A stretch of DNA of 64,000 bases from Comamonadaceae bacterium (GTDB lineage: Bacteria; Pseudomonadota; Gammaproteobacteria; Burkholderiales; Burkholderiaceae_C), in assembly GCA_015999985.1 (NCBI GenBank), contig JAECRA010000005.1, forward strand, positions 1 through 64,000, given 5' to 3'. Made by a program: the position numbers and the translations under genes. Below, piece after piece: positions 36,347 through 47,133 of the stretch; position 1 is the first letter of the stretch; the number at the start of each line of letters is the position of its first letter. Below the pieces are notes generated by a model, which was given only the letters and a program-made list of their open reading frames with translations, searched no databases and had not been told where the DNA came from.

Positions 36347-37018
36347 ATGAAACCTATGAGTACCTCCAACCGCTCCGCCGCCGGGCATGGCTCGGCCATA
36401 GTACCGATCCGCGAGATCGGCTCTCGCTACCGCGAAAAAGTGGCGCGACATCTGCTGTCGCTCGATGAGCGCGATCGTTATCTGCGCTTTGGTTATGCGG
36501 CCAATGACCATCAGGTCCGCACCTACGTAAACGGTATCGACTTCACACGCGACCGTGTATTCGGGATCTTCAACCGCCGACTGGAATTGATCGCCTTATC
36601 TCACCTGGCCCGCGCAAGCGAGTTCCGGCCATCTCGAATGTCTGAATTTGGAGTGTCTGTGGCCAAGCATGCGCGTGGCCGCGGCTACGGTTCACGCCTG
36701 TTCGAACGTGCCGCCATTCATGCCGCCAACGAAGGCGTGAACGTGCTTTATGTGCATGCCTTGGCGGAAAATGCCGCCATGATTCGAATCGCTCGTAAAG
36801 CCGGTGCCAGTGTGGAGCGCACAGGCGGCGAAAGCGAGTGTCATTTGCAACTACCCGTTGCCACATTGGAGACTCGCGTGAGCGAATTGTTTTCCCAGCG
36901 AATGGGGCAATTGGATTACTGGGTCAAGTCCGAGCTTTCCCACATGCGCAACCTCCTGGGTTTCGTGCAGCAAGTACGCTTGGGCGTGCAAGATGCGCGG
37001 CACAAAGCGGGTAGTTGA
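36347..37018 (+). CDS. GNAT-family N-acetyltransferase
   Basis: The 223-residue product has a GNAT core (about residues 25-170). The acetyl-CoA pyrophosphate loop is GVSVAKHARGRGYGSRLFERA and is followed by LYVHALAENAAMIRIARKAGA, the usual final strands. A C-terminal extension of about 50 residues is amphipathic and may mediate oligomerisation. The substrate is unknown. Start at 36347 is chosen over 36356 because AGGGA (36331-36335) is closer to it. It stands alone between the AtuA-like gene and corC and has a PhaR-like palindrome upstream. Confidence 0.82.
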   Translation: MKPMSTSNRSAAGHGSAIVPIREIGSRYREKVARHLLSLDERDRYLRFGYAANDHQVRTYVNGIDFTRDRVFGIFNRRLELIALSHLARASEFRPSRMSEFGVSVAKHARGRGYGSRLFERAAIHAANEGVNVLYVHALAENAAMIRIARKAGASVERTGGESECHLQLPVATLETRVSELFSQRMGQLDYWVKSELSHMRNLLGFVQQVRLGVQDARHKAGS

Positions 37019-37109
37019 GTGACCTTCAATAGCGTTTGGCACAAATCAAGCGCTATTTCCGCTATCCTAGTGCGCTTAACAACTACCGCACGTCCTGCAC
37101 CCCCAGACC

Positions 37110-37997
37110 GTGGCTGACCCCCACCCCGCGCATTCTTCCTCGCCGCACGTTGAGCGCGAGGACAAGCGCAGCCTCTTTCAGAAGCTCGTAGAGTTCATCA
37201 ACCCTGGCCCCGATTCGACAGACGAATTGATCGAGACCCTCGCCGAGGCTGAAGACAATCAAGTGATCGACGCCGAAAGCCGGATCATGCTGGAGGGCGT
37301 CCTTCGCATGGCCGACATGACGGCTGGCGACGCCATGGTGGCCGCGCCGCGCATGGATCTGCTGAATATCGACGCGCCCTATGAGGAGTTGCTGAGAGAG
37401 GTCATTACGACTGCACACTCGCGGTTCCCGGTGTACCAGGATGAGCGTGAGAACATCATTGGCATCCTGATGGCCAAGGACTTGCTCAAACTCCAGCGGG
37501 CTCCAGAACTGAATATTCGTACGCTGCTCCGTCCAGCGGTGTTCGTTCCCGAGTCCAAGGGCTTGAACGACCTGCTCAGGGCGTTTCGAATCAACCGCAA
37601 CCATCTGGCCATCGTCGTGGACGAATTTGGCCGGACAGCGGGCCTGATCACTATCGAAGACGTGTTGGAACAGATCGTCGGTGAAATTGAAGACGAATTC
37701 GATATCGATGCGGACGCGGGCGACATCTTTGCTCTGGCTGACAATACCTGGCGAGTTGCCGGCGACACACGGCTTGAACGCGTCAACGAATCATTTGGCG
37801 TTCAGTTAGGAACCCATTCCGACAGCGACCTGGAAGTCGATTTCGACACCATTGGCGGCCTGATTGCCCATGAAATGGGCCATGTACCCAAGCGTGGCGA
37901 GCGCTTCCAACTGGGCGGACTTGATTTCGCGGTGCTGCATACCAAAGGTGGTGCGGTGCGCTGGTTCAAGGTCACGCCAACTGGCGCGTCCGATTAA
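37110..37997 (+). CDS. corC: CorC-type CBS-domain protein (Mg/Co efflux-associated)
   Basis: The 295-residue soluble protein has two CBS domains (about residues 70-190) and a C-terminal CorC_HlyC domain (about 205-290; GDTRLERVNESFGVQL). It lacks the membrane DUF21 domain found in longer relatives, so it is the YbeX/CorC type linked to divalent-cation handling and ribosome maturation. The GTG start is at 37110. lnt follows 25 bases later, as in most proteobacteria, so they form one operon. A possible -10 TATCCT lies at 37061-37066. Confidence 0.93.
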   Translation: MADPHPAHSSSPHVEREDKRSLFQKLVEFINPGPDSTDELIETLAEAEDNQVIDAESRIMLEGVLRMADMTAGDAMVAAPRMDLLNIDAPYEELLREVITTAHSRFPVYQDERENIIGILMAKDLLKLQRAPELNIRTLLRPAVFVPESKGLNDLLRAFRINRNHLAIVVDEFGRTAGLITIEDVLEQIVGEIEDEFDIDADAGDIFALADNTWRVAGDTRLERVNESFGVQLGTHSDSDLEVDFDTIGGLIAHEMGHVPKRGERFQLGGLDFAVLHTKGGAVRWFKVTPTGASD

Positions 37998-38021
37998 GCG
38001 CGCCCGAGTAAGTACGCACAA

Positions 38022-39662
38022 ATGAGTTTTGCACGTCGGCTAGCCTGTACACCTATGGCGCTGGTGGCCGGCTATCTGCAGGCCTGCGCTGTCTCCAATC
38101 CATGGACTGGTCAACCCCATTGGTGGCTACAGGTGCTCAGCCTTGCTTTCCTGGTTTGGCAACTGGTCTTGAGATCTGAAAGGAAATCGTCCTGGAGCGC
38201 CAGCACCTGGGACAATCCTAAAACCCAGTCTGGATGGCGTTCCGGTTTTGCGCTGGGTTGGCTGTTCGGCCTGGGATGGTTGACGGGGACATTCTGGTGG
38301 CTCTTCATCTCCATGCATACCTATGGCGGTCTCAATGCTGTTCTGGCTGTGTTGGCTGTGGTGGGGCTCGCTGGGTTCCTGGCGCTCTACTATGGCCTGG
38401 CATGTGCTGTGTTCATGGCGTTGGTACCCACAGCCCGCACTGCCCGTGGTGGCGCGGCTACAGCACTCGTGTTCGCCGCGCTCTGGACGATGGCGGAACT
38501 GGCGCGAGGCAGTTGGCTCACCGGCTTTCCATGGGGCGCGGGTGGCTATGCCCACGTGGATGGACCGCTCGTTTTTCTGGCACGGTATGGGGGTGTCTAC
38601 GGCATTGGCTTCGTGGCAGCAGCCCTGGCCGCCTCTCTAGTGCTGGCGCCCCGTTTTCGTTGGCAATCCTGGCCGGTGTACGCGGGGCTGGGGCTGGTTA
38701 TCGCAACGGCAGCCGCAGGCTGGGCCGCACGGGAGTGCGCTGTTGACGGTACCGCCAGCTTCTGCCCCGGATCAGCTGCGCCTGAAAAGCCGCTGACGAT
38801 GGGGGTTGCCCTGCTGCAAGGCAATATCCCTCAGGACGAAAAGTTCGTTCCAGGCACGGGAATCATGGATTCCCTGCGATGGTACGGGGAGCAACTTAGA
38901 GACGCACAGGCAACCCTGGTGGTCGCTCCCGAAACCGCGCTGCCGGTGTTGCCTCGTCAACTACCTGCTGGCTATTGGGAATCACTGGCTGCCCGTTTCG
39001 GCACCGAACCCCAGGCGGCGTTGATGGGCATCCCGTTGGGCGACATGGAAGCTGGTTACACCAACTCTGTGGTGGGCTTCAAACCGGGCCAGACCGAGCC
39101 CTACCGTTACGACAAGCATCACCTGGTGCCTTTTGGCGAGTTCATTCCGCCGTTCTTCAAATGGTTCACGCAGATGATGAACATTCCGCTCGGGGATTTT
39201 GAGCGTGGGTCCGTCGGGCAAGCTTCTTTCGAGTGGCAGGGCCAGCGGCTGGCGCCCAATGTCTGCTACGAAGATTTGTTCGGTGAAGAACTGGCGGCCC
39301 GGTTCGCTACGCCAGCGAGCGCTCCCACAGCCCTGGTGAATCTCAGCAATATTGCCTGGTTTGGCGACAGCGTCGCCATTGCCCAGCACTTGCAGATAAG
39401 CCGCATGCGTTCTTTGGAATTCGAGCGCCCCATGTTGCGGGCGACCAATACAGGCGCCACGGCAGTCATCGACCACCGAGGTCAGGTCACGCATGAGCTG
39501 CCGCGCCTGACGCGCGGCGTTCTGCTGGGGCAGTTCGAAGGTCGTACCAACCTGACTCCCTTCGCGCAATGGGCTTCCAGGCTCGGTTTGTGGCCTCTCT
39601 GGGCGCTATGTTTGATGGTGGTTCTTTGGAGAGTTGCCGTAACAGTGCGAGCCCGCTCTTAG
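38022..39662 (+). CDS. lnt: Apolipoprotein N-acyltransferase
   Basis: Lnt adds the third acyl chain to the N-terminal cysteine of lipoproteins in the inner membrane. The 546-residue product has about seven hydrophobic segments in the first 240 residues, then a nitrilase-like periplasmic domain, and a last membrane helix at the C-terminus. The catalytic triad is visible as E304 (APETALP), K365 (KHHLVPFGEF) and C415 (NVCYEDLF). It follows corC and precedes glyQ, the typical betaproteobacterial order. Confidence 0.96.
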   Translation: MSFARRLACTPMALVAGYLQACAVSNPWTGQPHWWLQVLSLAFLVWQLVLRSERKSSWSASTWDNPKTQSGWRSGFALGWLFGLGWLTGTFWWLFISMHTYGGLNAVLAVLAVVGLAGFLALYYGLACAVFMALVPTARTARGGAATALVFAALWTMAELARGSWLTGFPWGAGGYAHVDGPLVFLARYGGVYGIGFVAAALAASLVLAPRFRWQSWPVYAGLGLVIATAAAGWAARECAVDGTASFCPGSAAPEKPLTMGVALLQGNIPQDEKFVPGTGIMDSLRWYGEQLRDAQATLVVAPETALPVLPRQLPAGYWESLAARFGTEPQAALMGIPLGDMEAGYTNSVVGFKPGQTEPYRYDKHHLVPFGEFIPPFFKWFTQMMNIPLGDFERGSVGQASFEWQGQRLAPNVCYEDLFGEELAARFATPASAPTALVNLSNIAWFGDSVAIAQHLQISRMRSLEFERPMLRATNTGATAVIDHRGQVTHELPRLTRGVLLGQFEGRTNLTPFAQWASRLGLWPLWALCLMVVLWRVAVTVRARS

Positions 39663-39729
39663 AATCTAGGCTTTTACGTGGCCGTAAGAAGGCTGCGCTT
39701 TTCTCGTTTCCTGCCCGGGCTACCGCCGC

Positions 39730-40638
<909 letters not shown>

Positions 40639-40662
40639 ACAGGCTCATCTGAACTGACTTCC

Positions 40663-42795
40663 ATGACCGTGCAAAACCTTCTGATCGAACTCTTCGTCGA
40701 AGAGCTGCCTCCCAAGGCCTTGAGAAAACTGGGCAACGCCTTCGCGACCGTCCTTCACGAACAGCTCAAGGCCCAGGGCCTGGCGAGTGACGCTTCCGTG
40801 GCTACTTCCTATGCCAGCCCGCGCCGTCTGGCCGCCCACATCACTCAGGTGGTTGCCAAGGCAGCCGACAAAGCCGTGCAGCAAAAGCTGATGCCGGTAA
40901 GCGTCGGTCTCGATGCCAGCGGCAATGCCACCCCAGCTCTTCTGAAGCGTCTGCAGGCTGCAGGCGCAGATGCCAGTGTCGTGCCACTTTTGCGGCGTGC
41001 GATGGATGGCAAGGCGGAGGCCCTGTTTCACGACAGCGTGGCGCCTGGCACCGCTCTTGAAGCTGGTCTGCAGAAGGCCCTGGCCGAAGCGATAGCCAAA
41101 TTGCCTATCCCCAAGGTCATGACTTACCAGCTCGAATCCGGCTGCGAACTTCCCGGATGGAGCAGCGTGCAGTTTGTTCGCCCCGCGCACGGTTTGGTGG
41201 CGCTGTACGGCGACGACGTGGTGCCCGTCTCTGCATTGGGTCTGACAGCGGGTCGGAATACGCACGGACACCGGTTTGAGGCTGCACGCGATCCCATAGA
41301 GTTGGCGAATGCGGACAGTTATGCCACTGCTTTGCGTGAGCAGGGGGCGGTTATCGCAAGTTTCGAAGAGCGCCGCGCTGCCATTGAAGCGCAGCTCAAG
41401 GCCGCGGCCGCCCGTGCTGGCCAAGGCCTCGCGGCGATTGAAGACGAAGCCTTGCTCGACGAAGTGACTGCCTTGGTCGAGCGCCCCAACGTTCTGGTCT
41501 GCGAATTCGAGTCTCAGTTTCTCGACGTGCCGCAGGAGTGCCTGATTCTGACCATGAAGGCCAACCAGAAGTATTTTCCGCTGCTGGATAGCCAGGCGCG
41601 TTTGACCAACAAATTCCTGGTGGTGAGCAACATCAGCCCGGAAGACGCGAGCGCGGTTATCGGGGGAAATGAACGCGTGGTGCGTCCGCGCCTGGCAGAT
41701 GCCAAATTCTTTTTTGACCAGGACCGCAAGAAATCCCTGGCCGACCGCGTGCCTGCACTGGCCAAGGTGGTCTATCACAATAAGCTGGGCACGCAGGGCG
41801 AGCGCACTGAGCGTGTGCGCGCCATAGCCCGCCAGATTGGTCAGCAACTGGGTGGAGACGTTCTGGCCAAGGCGGCAGACCAGGCGGCCATGCTGGCCAA
41901 GGCCGATCTTCTGACCGACATGGTGGGCGAATTCCCGGAGCTGCAGGGCATCATGGGCGGCTACTACGCTCGCCACGATGGTCTCTCCGAAGACATCGCC
42001 TTCGCTGTCGAAGACCACTACAAGCCCCGCTTTGCCGGAGACGAGCTTCCGCGCGGGCAGGTGGGTACTGTCGTGGCCTTGGCAGACAAGCTGGAAACAT
42101 TGGTCGGCATGTTCGGCATTGGCAATTTGCCAACCGGTGACAAAGATCCCTTTGCACTGCGCCGCCATGCGCTCGGCATCGTGCGCATGCTGGTGGAGAA
42201 AAAGCTTGCGCTCGACATGCCCGGCGTTCTCGCCCAGGCAGCCAAGCCGTTTGGCAATCTGTTGCCCGAAAGCGAAAAGAGCAATGCTCTGCTGCTCAAT
42301 TTCTTCTACGAGCGGGTGGCCAGCTACTTGCGTGAATCGGGCTACAGCGCCCAGGAGGTCGATGCCGTCATCGCTGTTCGGCCGCTCTGGGGTGAGATGC
42401 CTGCGCGCCTGGATGCCGTGCGCTCGTTCGCGCAACTGCCCGAAGCGCCCGCTCTCGCCGCTGCCAACAAGCGCATCGGCAATATTCTCAAAAAGGTGAG
42501 TGAGGCAGAAGCCGGCGCCGCTTTCAACGAAACCCTGCTGCAAGAGCCCGCGGAGAAAGCTCTCCACGCCGCGATGCAAACGGTGGTGCCCAAGGCCAAT
42601 ATGCAGTTTGAAGCCAGCGATTACACCGGGTCCCTTCAAACGCTGGCGGCGCTGCGTGAGCCGGTAGATGCCTTCTTCGATGGCGTGATGGTCAATGCAG
42701 AGCAGCTGGACCTGCGGCTTAACCGCCAAGGTCTTCTCAAACAACTGCATCAGGCCATGAACCGCGTGGCCGACCTTTCCCGGCTGGCCAGCTGA
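40663..42795 (+). CDS. glyS: Glycine-tRNA ligase beta subunit
   Basis: GlyS carries the tRNA-binding part of the heterotetrameric glycyl-tRNA synthetase. The 710-residue product begins LLIELFVEELPPKALRKLG. Further signatures are EFPELQGIMGGYYA with a following EDHYKPRFAGDELP, and the C-terminal DALR anticodon-binding region. It overlaps the next gene by one base (TGATG). Confidence 0.97.
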   Translation: MTVQNLLIELFVEELPPKALRKLGNAFATVLHEQLKAQGLASDASVATSYASPRRLAAHITQVVAKAADKAVQQKLMPVSVGLDASGNATPALLKRLQAAGADASVVPLLRRAMDGKAEALFHDSVAPGTALEAGLQKALAEAIAKLPIPKVMTYQLESGCELPGWSSVQFVRPAHGLVALYGDDVVPVSALGLTAGRNTHGHRFEAARDPIELANADSYATALREQGAVIASFEERRAAIEAQLKAAAARAGQGLAAIEDEALLDEVTALVERPNVLVCEFESQFLDVPQECLILTMKANQKYFPLLDSQARLTNKFLVVSNISPEDASAVIGGNERVVRPRLADAKFFFDQDRKKSLADRVPALAKVVYHNKLGTQGERTERVRAIARQIGQQLGGDVLAKAADQAAMLAKADLLTDMVGEFPELQGIMGGYYARHDGLSEDIAFAVEDHYKPRFAGDELPRGQVGTVVALADKLETLVGMFGIGNLPTGDKDPFALRRHALGIVRMLVEKKLALDMPGVLAQAAKPFGNLLPESEKSNALLLNFFYERVASYLRESGYSAQEVDAVIAVRPLWGEMPARLDAVRSFAQLPEAPALAAANKRIGNILKKVSEAEAGAAFNETLLQEPAEKALHAAMQTVVPKANMQFEASDYTGSLQTLAALREPVDAFFDGVMVNAEQLDLRLNRQGLLKQLHQAMNRVADLSRLAS

Positions 42796-43436
42796 TGACC
42801 CAGGTTACCGCCGATACTCCGGCGGTGGAGCGCCGCACAGCACGCGCAGCGTGGCTGCTCTTTACTCCGCCGTTCGCGGCGGCTGGATTGCAATGGTGGT
42901 TGGCCACTTTGAGCCAAAAGGACACCACCCCGCTTCAAGCACTGAAAGCTGCCAGTGCGCCAGGAGAGGGGGGTATGGGTAGCCTGATGCTTCAAGCCAG
43001 TGAACCCTTCTTGTGGGCAGTGGCCGTTGTGGTCGCCACCTTGTTGATCACGCGGTGGTCTTGGCGGCGTTACGGCGGTGCAAGGGTCGTCCGGGTGGCA
43101 TCTGCCCTATGGATACTGCTTTGGGCCGCCGCTGCGCTGGCCATCGCTTACTCCTACCTCAATCGATCGGGCCGTGAGGCCATCCCTGCACGAACGGTCA
43201 CGGTGCTTCAGGCGCGTCCGCAACCGGCTTCGGAGCGCGGGGTGGGCGGTGCTGTGGTGCTGGCACGGGTGCCAGACTTGACTGTGCCCCAGAGCGTGTT
43301 GCTGGAAGAGGCGGACGCCGACAGGATGCCGCCCGGAACGCCAGTCACCTTGTCTTTGGCCAAAGGCAAGTTCAGCGGCTTGTATGTGACAGACTGGCGT
43401 ATTGAAGCGCCCATGCTCGCGCCGAAGCAACCCTAG
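42795..43436 (+). CDS. Inner-membrane protein of unknown function
   Basis: The 213-residue product has three hydrophobic segments (about residues 19-38, 70-87 and 103-122). A C-terminal soluble domain (about 130-213) follows, probably periplasmic and beta-rich, reading RTVTVLQARPQPASERGVGGA and then GKFSGLYVTDWRIE. I do not recognise the family. Its ATG overlaps the glyS stop by one base, so it is translationally coupled to glyS. Its place between glyS and gmhB suggests a conserved but uncharacterised gene of this neighbourhood. Confidence 0.75.
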   Translation: MTQVTADTPAVERRTARAAWLLFTPPFAAAGLQWWLATLSQKDTTPLQALKAASAPGEGGMGSLMLQASEPFLWAVAVVVATLLITRWSWRRYGGARVVRVASALWILLWAAAALAIAYSYLNRSGREAIPARTVTVLQARPQPASERGVGGAVVLARVPDLTVPQSVLLEEADADRMPPGTPVTLSLAKGKFSGLYVTDWRIEAPMLAPKQP

Positions 43437-43561
43437 AAGCGGCAGATGACCGCTCGCTATATTCCCGAAATCGGAATGCAAACTGAATTCCGCTGCAACG
43501 CTTTAGTTTCAGTTGCTGCGCCAGCACGGCCAAACCCTGCATCTAGGATAATTCGCCCATC

Positions 43562-44140
43562 ATGAAATTCGTCATCGTCGATCGTGACGGCACCATCAAC
43601 GTCGAGCGCGAGGGATATATCCAGACGCCGGAAGAATGGGAGCCATTGCCAGGCGCATTGGACGCCATTGCGCGTTTGAATCACGCAGGTTTTCAGGTCG
43701 TCATTGCCGCGAATATGCCCGGGCTCGGGCGGGGCTTGTTCGATGTAGTGGCGCTCAACGCCATTCACGCCCGCATGAACAAGCAGTTGGCCAGCGTAGG
43801 CGGTCGCGTGGAAGCGGTGTTTTTCTGCCCGCATGCTCCCGACGAAGGGTGCAATTGCCGCAAACCCCTGCCAGGGCTTTTCCTGCAGATCGGAGAGCGC
43901 TATAAAGTCGATTTAAGCCAGGTCCATGCAGTAGGCGACAGTGTGCGTGATGTGCAAGCCGCAGCATCGGCTGGGTGCGTACCGCACCTTGTCATGACAG
44001 GTATAGGGGCTCCTGCGTCTACCCATCCTTTGCCCCCTGAATTTCCCGCCGGTACGCGTGTGCACGCCGATCTTGCGGACTTCGCCACGACCTTCATTGC
44101 TGAAGCCGAAGCCCTTTCCAAGGCTCCGGTGGCTTCCTGA
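43562..44140 (+). CDS. gmhB: D-glycero-beta-D-manno-heptose 1,7-bisphosphate 7-phosphatase
   Basis: GmhB is a HAD phosphatase in ADP-heptose synthesis for the LPS inner core. The 192-residue product has the catalytic DxD (D7, D9 in VDRDGTIN), the zinc loop CPHAPDEGCNCRKP and the acidic motif VGDSVRDVQAA. HAD motif II, normally ATNQSG, reads AANMPG, so the phosphate-binding Thr/Ser is replaced by A50. The enzyme may be weakened or use another residue. plsC follows after 66 bases. No ribosome-binding site is obvious before the ATG. Confidence 0.9.
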   Translation: MKFVIVDRDGTINVEREGYIQTPEEWEPLPGALDAIARLNHAGFQVVIAANMPGLGRGLFDVVALNAIHARMNKQLASVGGRVEAVFFCPHAPDEGCNCRKPLPGLFLQIGERYKVDLSQVHAVGDSVRDVQAAASAGCVPHLVMTGIGAPASTHPLPPEFPAGTRVHADLADFATTFIAEAEALSKAPVAS

Positions 44141-44206
44141 GCTTCGCTTACTCGTCTGCTCCAACGCCCAACTCCCGCGACCCCAACGCTCCCAAAGTAA
44201 ATTGCC

Positions 44207-44953
44207 ATGAATCTGATTCGTTCCGTGTTGCATCTGGTGTGGATGGTGGTCACTGTGATCCCCTGGGCTCTCGCGGTACTCATCGCCGCTCCCTTTCTTA
44301 GCAGCACGCGCATCTATTGGATGTGCGCAGGTTGGCTCAAGTTGGCCGTCAATGGGGGCACTGTGATCCTGGGCATCAAGAACCGCGTCACGGGCATGGA
44401 GAACCTTCCGGTGGGCCACAGAGATGGGGCGGTGCTGCTCGTCAAGCACCAGTCCACCTGGGAAACCTTCACCATGCCCGCGATCATGCCGCACCCCCTG
44501 GCCTACGTATTCAAGAAGGAATTGCTGCGCGTGCCTTTCTTCGGTTGGGCCATGTCACGTATGGACATGATCCACATTGACCGCAGCCGAAAAACAGAAG
44601 CCTTCAACAGGGTGGTCGCGCAGGGTCGGAGATTGATGGGCGAGGGCGTCTGGGTGATCATGTTTCCTGAGGGCACGCGCATTCCTCGTGGAGAAAAAGG
44701 CCACTATCGCACTGGCGGTACACGCTTGGCCATTGAGTGTGGGGCGCCGGTGATACCCATCGCAGTCACTTCAGCCAAGTGCTGGCCCCGCAAGGCTTTT
44801 GTTAAGCGTCCCGGCATCGTTGACATTTCGATTGGCCCCCAGATTTCCAGCGTAGGCCGCAAACACGACGAGCTGATGGTGGAAGTAGAAAACTGGATAG
44901 AGGCGGAAATGCGGCGCCTGGATCCTGAGGCATACGGCAAGACCTCGGCCTGA
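44207..44953 (+). CDS. plsC: 1-Acyl-sn-glycerol-3-phosphate acyltransferase
   Basis: PlsC acylates lysophosphatidic acid to phosphatidic acid at the inner membrane. The 248-residue product has an N-terminal membrane segment (about residues 8-28). The catalytic block is KHQSTWET (H81, with the acidic residue as Glu), the acceptor-binding block is FPEGTR from residue 153, and GAPVIPIAV follows. It lies in the conserved run gmhB-plsC-ygjP. Confidence 0.94.
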   Translation: MNLIRSVLHLVWMVVTVIPWALAVLIAAPFLSSTRIYWMCAGWLKLAVNGGTVILGIKNRVTGMENLPVGHRDGAVLLVKHQSTWETFTMPAIMPHPLAYVFKKELLRVPFFGWAMSRMDMIHIDRSRKTEAFNRVVAQGRRLMGEGVWVIMFPEGTRIPRGEKGHYRTGGTRLAIECGAPVIPIAVTSAKCWPRKAFVKRPGIVDISIGPQISSVGRKHDELMVEVENWIEAEMRRLDPEAYGKTSA

Positions 44954-45009
44954 AGCGCAAACACGCGTCGTTCAGGAATCAAGTTACCGCCTACTCTCCG
45001 CAAGCACCC

Positions 45010-45966
45010 ATGGCTTCCTGGATAGCCGATATGCGGCAATTGGCTTTTGACTGGTTTGCCAGCAGCGAATCTCTTTCCGATGAGGGTCAAAAGGCGAAAC
45101 CGGAACCGCCTTCTGCGCCCCGCGATAGACCGCAGCCGCCGGCCAGGGGAGGGACTGCCCATGAGCCTGCAGATCCACTGACCAATGTCTTGAGCCGGGT
45201 GCAATTTCTCCACCCCAGAGCCAACCGAGAGATTGCATTTGAGCATGCGCTTGTGGCGTATGAGTTTCGCAGGGGTAAGCGGCGTACCATTGGCTTTACA
45301 GTGAGCGCGGATGGCTTGGTGGTGAGTGCTCCGCGTATCACGTCCATCATGGAAGTCGAAGCGGCGCTGCGAGAGAAAGAGCGCTGGATTGTGACCAAGC
45401 TTCGCGAAGCCCGAGAGCGCCAGGACCGTATGGAGTCCACGCGCATCGAGTGGCGTGAAGGTGCGAGCATCCCCTTTCTTGGAGAGCTGGTTTTTTTGGA
45501 AATCGACCCTCGCCAACGGCATGGCCGCGGCGGCGCAGTACTTCAGGCGGACGGCGAGTTAGCGCCTGGTACTGCGCGTCGGACTCTACAACTGGGCCTG
45601 CCGGACAGTGCCACGCCAGCGCAATTGCGCGACATCACCCAAGCTTGGCTGATGCGCCAGGCAAGGCGCATATTTACCGCCCGCCTTGATCATTTTGCGC
45701 CGCAGTTGGGTGTGCAGTGGCAAAAGCTCACCCTGTCATCTGCCGGGACCCGATGGGGTTCTGCTAGCGCAGACGGCTCCATTCGACTGAATTGGCGCCT
45801 GGTGCATTTCAGCGAGCCCATCATCGACTACGTCGTAGTGCACGAGCTGGCCCATCTGCATGAGATGAACCACGGACCGCGCTTTTGGGCCCATGTGGAA
45901 AGAGTCCTGCCTGACTACGTGGCGCGCCGGTGCGAACTCAAGGACGAAGCCGTTCCGCAGTGGTGA
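45010..45966 (+). CDS. YgjP-like zinc metallopeptidase (DUF45, SprT/M48-related)
   Basis: The 318-residue product has the metal site HELAH (278-282) with a third histidine in MNHGPRFW (H288). The family pattern SSAGTRWGSASADGSIRLNWRL lies just before. An N-terminal extension of about 60 residues is rich in Pro, Glu and Arg and looks disordered. In E. coli the homologue YgjP is a small zinc protein of unclear role. A second possible start is the ATG at residue 8. The gene follows plsC by 56 bases. Confidence 0.87.
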   Translation: MASWIADMRQLAFDWFASSESLSDEGQKAKPEPPSAPRDRPQPPARGGTAHEPADPLTNVLSRVQFLHPRANREIAFEHALVAYEFRRGKRRTIGFTVSADGLVVSAPRITSIMEVEAALREKERWIVTKLREARERQDRMESTRIEWREGASIPFLGELVFLEIDPRQRHGRGGAVLQADGELAPGTARRTLQLGLPDSATPAQLRDITQAWLMRQARRIFTARLDHFAPQLGVQWQKLTLSSAGTRWGSASADGSIRLNWRLVHFSEPIIDYVVVHELAHLHEMNHGPRFWAHVERVLPDYVARRCELKDEAVPQW

Positions 45967-46030
45967 GAAAGACGCCCCGCCCCTGGAGGGGGCGCACCCA
46001 GCGGCCTGGCGAAGCCAGCTCCGCGCATGC

Positions 46031-47095
46031 CTAGTTCGAAATGCTGAATCTCCAAACCCCATGTGGGTCACGCTGACGCGTCATCTTTCCGCCATACCAA
46101 AGCCGGTGCAAATGCGCCACTGACTCACCTAGCGCAAAGGTGGTCTGGTGCAGGTCCAACGGGCGCCTGAAGAGCACGGGCAATACCTCGAAGGCTGAGA
46201 CGGGGCCAGCTGCCGCAGCTTCCATGACTTCATCCAGCCGATCACGGTGGTGATCGTGCAATTGTTGAATCCGCGTGTGCAGGCCAGTGAAAGGCTTGCC
46301 GTGCGACGGTAGAACCAGGGTATCTTCAGGTAGCGGTTTGAATCGGTCGATAGAGTCGAGAAACAAGGTCAGCGCGTCCGCTTCTGGCTCCAACTCGTAC
46401 ACGCTCACATTGGTAGAAATACGGGGCAGCATCATGTCGCCGCTGATCAATACGCCAAGCGCTTCACAATAAAGTGCCATGTGCTCGGGCGCATGACCAT
46501 AGCCTGCGATGCAGCGCCACGCATTACCGCCGATCGTGACAGTGCCGCCGTCCAGTAGCCGCGCGAAGTTGGACGGCACTGAGGGCACCAGGTTGCGGTA
46601 GTAGGACTTGCGGTTGCGGATCTGTTCCAGATCATCAGGATTGGTCATGCCATGGCTGGCGAAATACTGCGCCAGTTTCTCGCCGCCAAAACTGTTCACG
46701 ACCTCACATCCATAGCGCGCTGTGTGGTAGTCCGTGCTGCTGATCCATAGCGGGGCGTCCCAACGCTCACAAAGCCAATGCGCCAGGCCTATATGGTCTG
46801 GATGCATGTGGGTCACGATCACCCGCAGCACAGGCAAGCCGTTCAGCTCCTTGATGAATACGGTTTCCCAATCCGCTCGCGACTGCGGGTGGTCAATGCA
46901 GCAATCAACCACCGTCCAGCCTTCACGCCCGTCTATACGGTCACGTATCAACCAAAGGTTGATATGGTTCAGCACGAACGGAAGCGGCATGCGCAGCCAT
47001 TTCACTCCCGGGGCTACTTCCATGGTGCCACCGGAGGCGGGAAGATCGTCGCCCCAGGGGTAATTCAGGGCGCGCTCAAGTTCAGTAGCATTCAT
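46031..47095 (-). CDS. MBL-fold metallohydrolase
   Basis: The 354-residue product has the metallo-beta-lactamase signature THMHPDHIGLAHW and the following histidine/aspartate ligands around GYGHAPEHMALY and ISGDMMLPR. A C-terminal helical domain of about 80 residues is like that of glyoxalase II-type and RNA-unrelated hydrolases. The substrate is unknown; a thioester or lactone is possible. It is divergent from the MerR-type regulator across a perfect palindrome, which suggests joint control with leucine catabolism. Confidence 0.87.
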   Translation of the reverse strand: MNATELERALNYPWGDDLPASGGTMEVAPGVKWLRMPLPFVLNHINLWLIRDRIDGREGWTVVDCCIDHPQSRADWETVFIKELNGLPVLRVIVTHMHPDHIGLAHWLCERWDAPLWISSTDYHTARYGCEVVNSFGGEKLAQYFASHGMTNPDDLEQIRNRKSYYRNLVPSVPSNFARLLDGGTVTIGGNAWRCIAGYGHAPEHMALYCEALGVLISGDMMLPRISTNVSVYELEPEADALTLFLDSIDRFKPLPEDTLVLPSHGKPFTGLHTRIQQLHDHHRDRLDEVMEAAAAGPVSAFEVLPVLFRRPLDLHQTTFALGESVAHLHRLWYGGKMTRQRDPHGVWRFSISN

Positions 47096-47133
47096 CTGTA
47101 GCTGACTCGTTCAATGTGAAGTACGATTGTGAA

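Noticed and set aside
40645-42750. A 701-codon minus-strand frame antisense to glyS
   Set aside because: It mirrors a real, conserved synthetase gene in a GC-rich genome; long antisense frames are expected there and its His/Gln-rich product has no family features.
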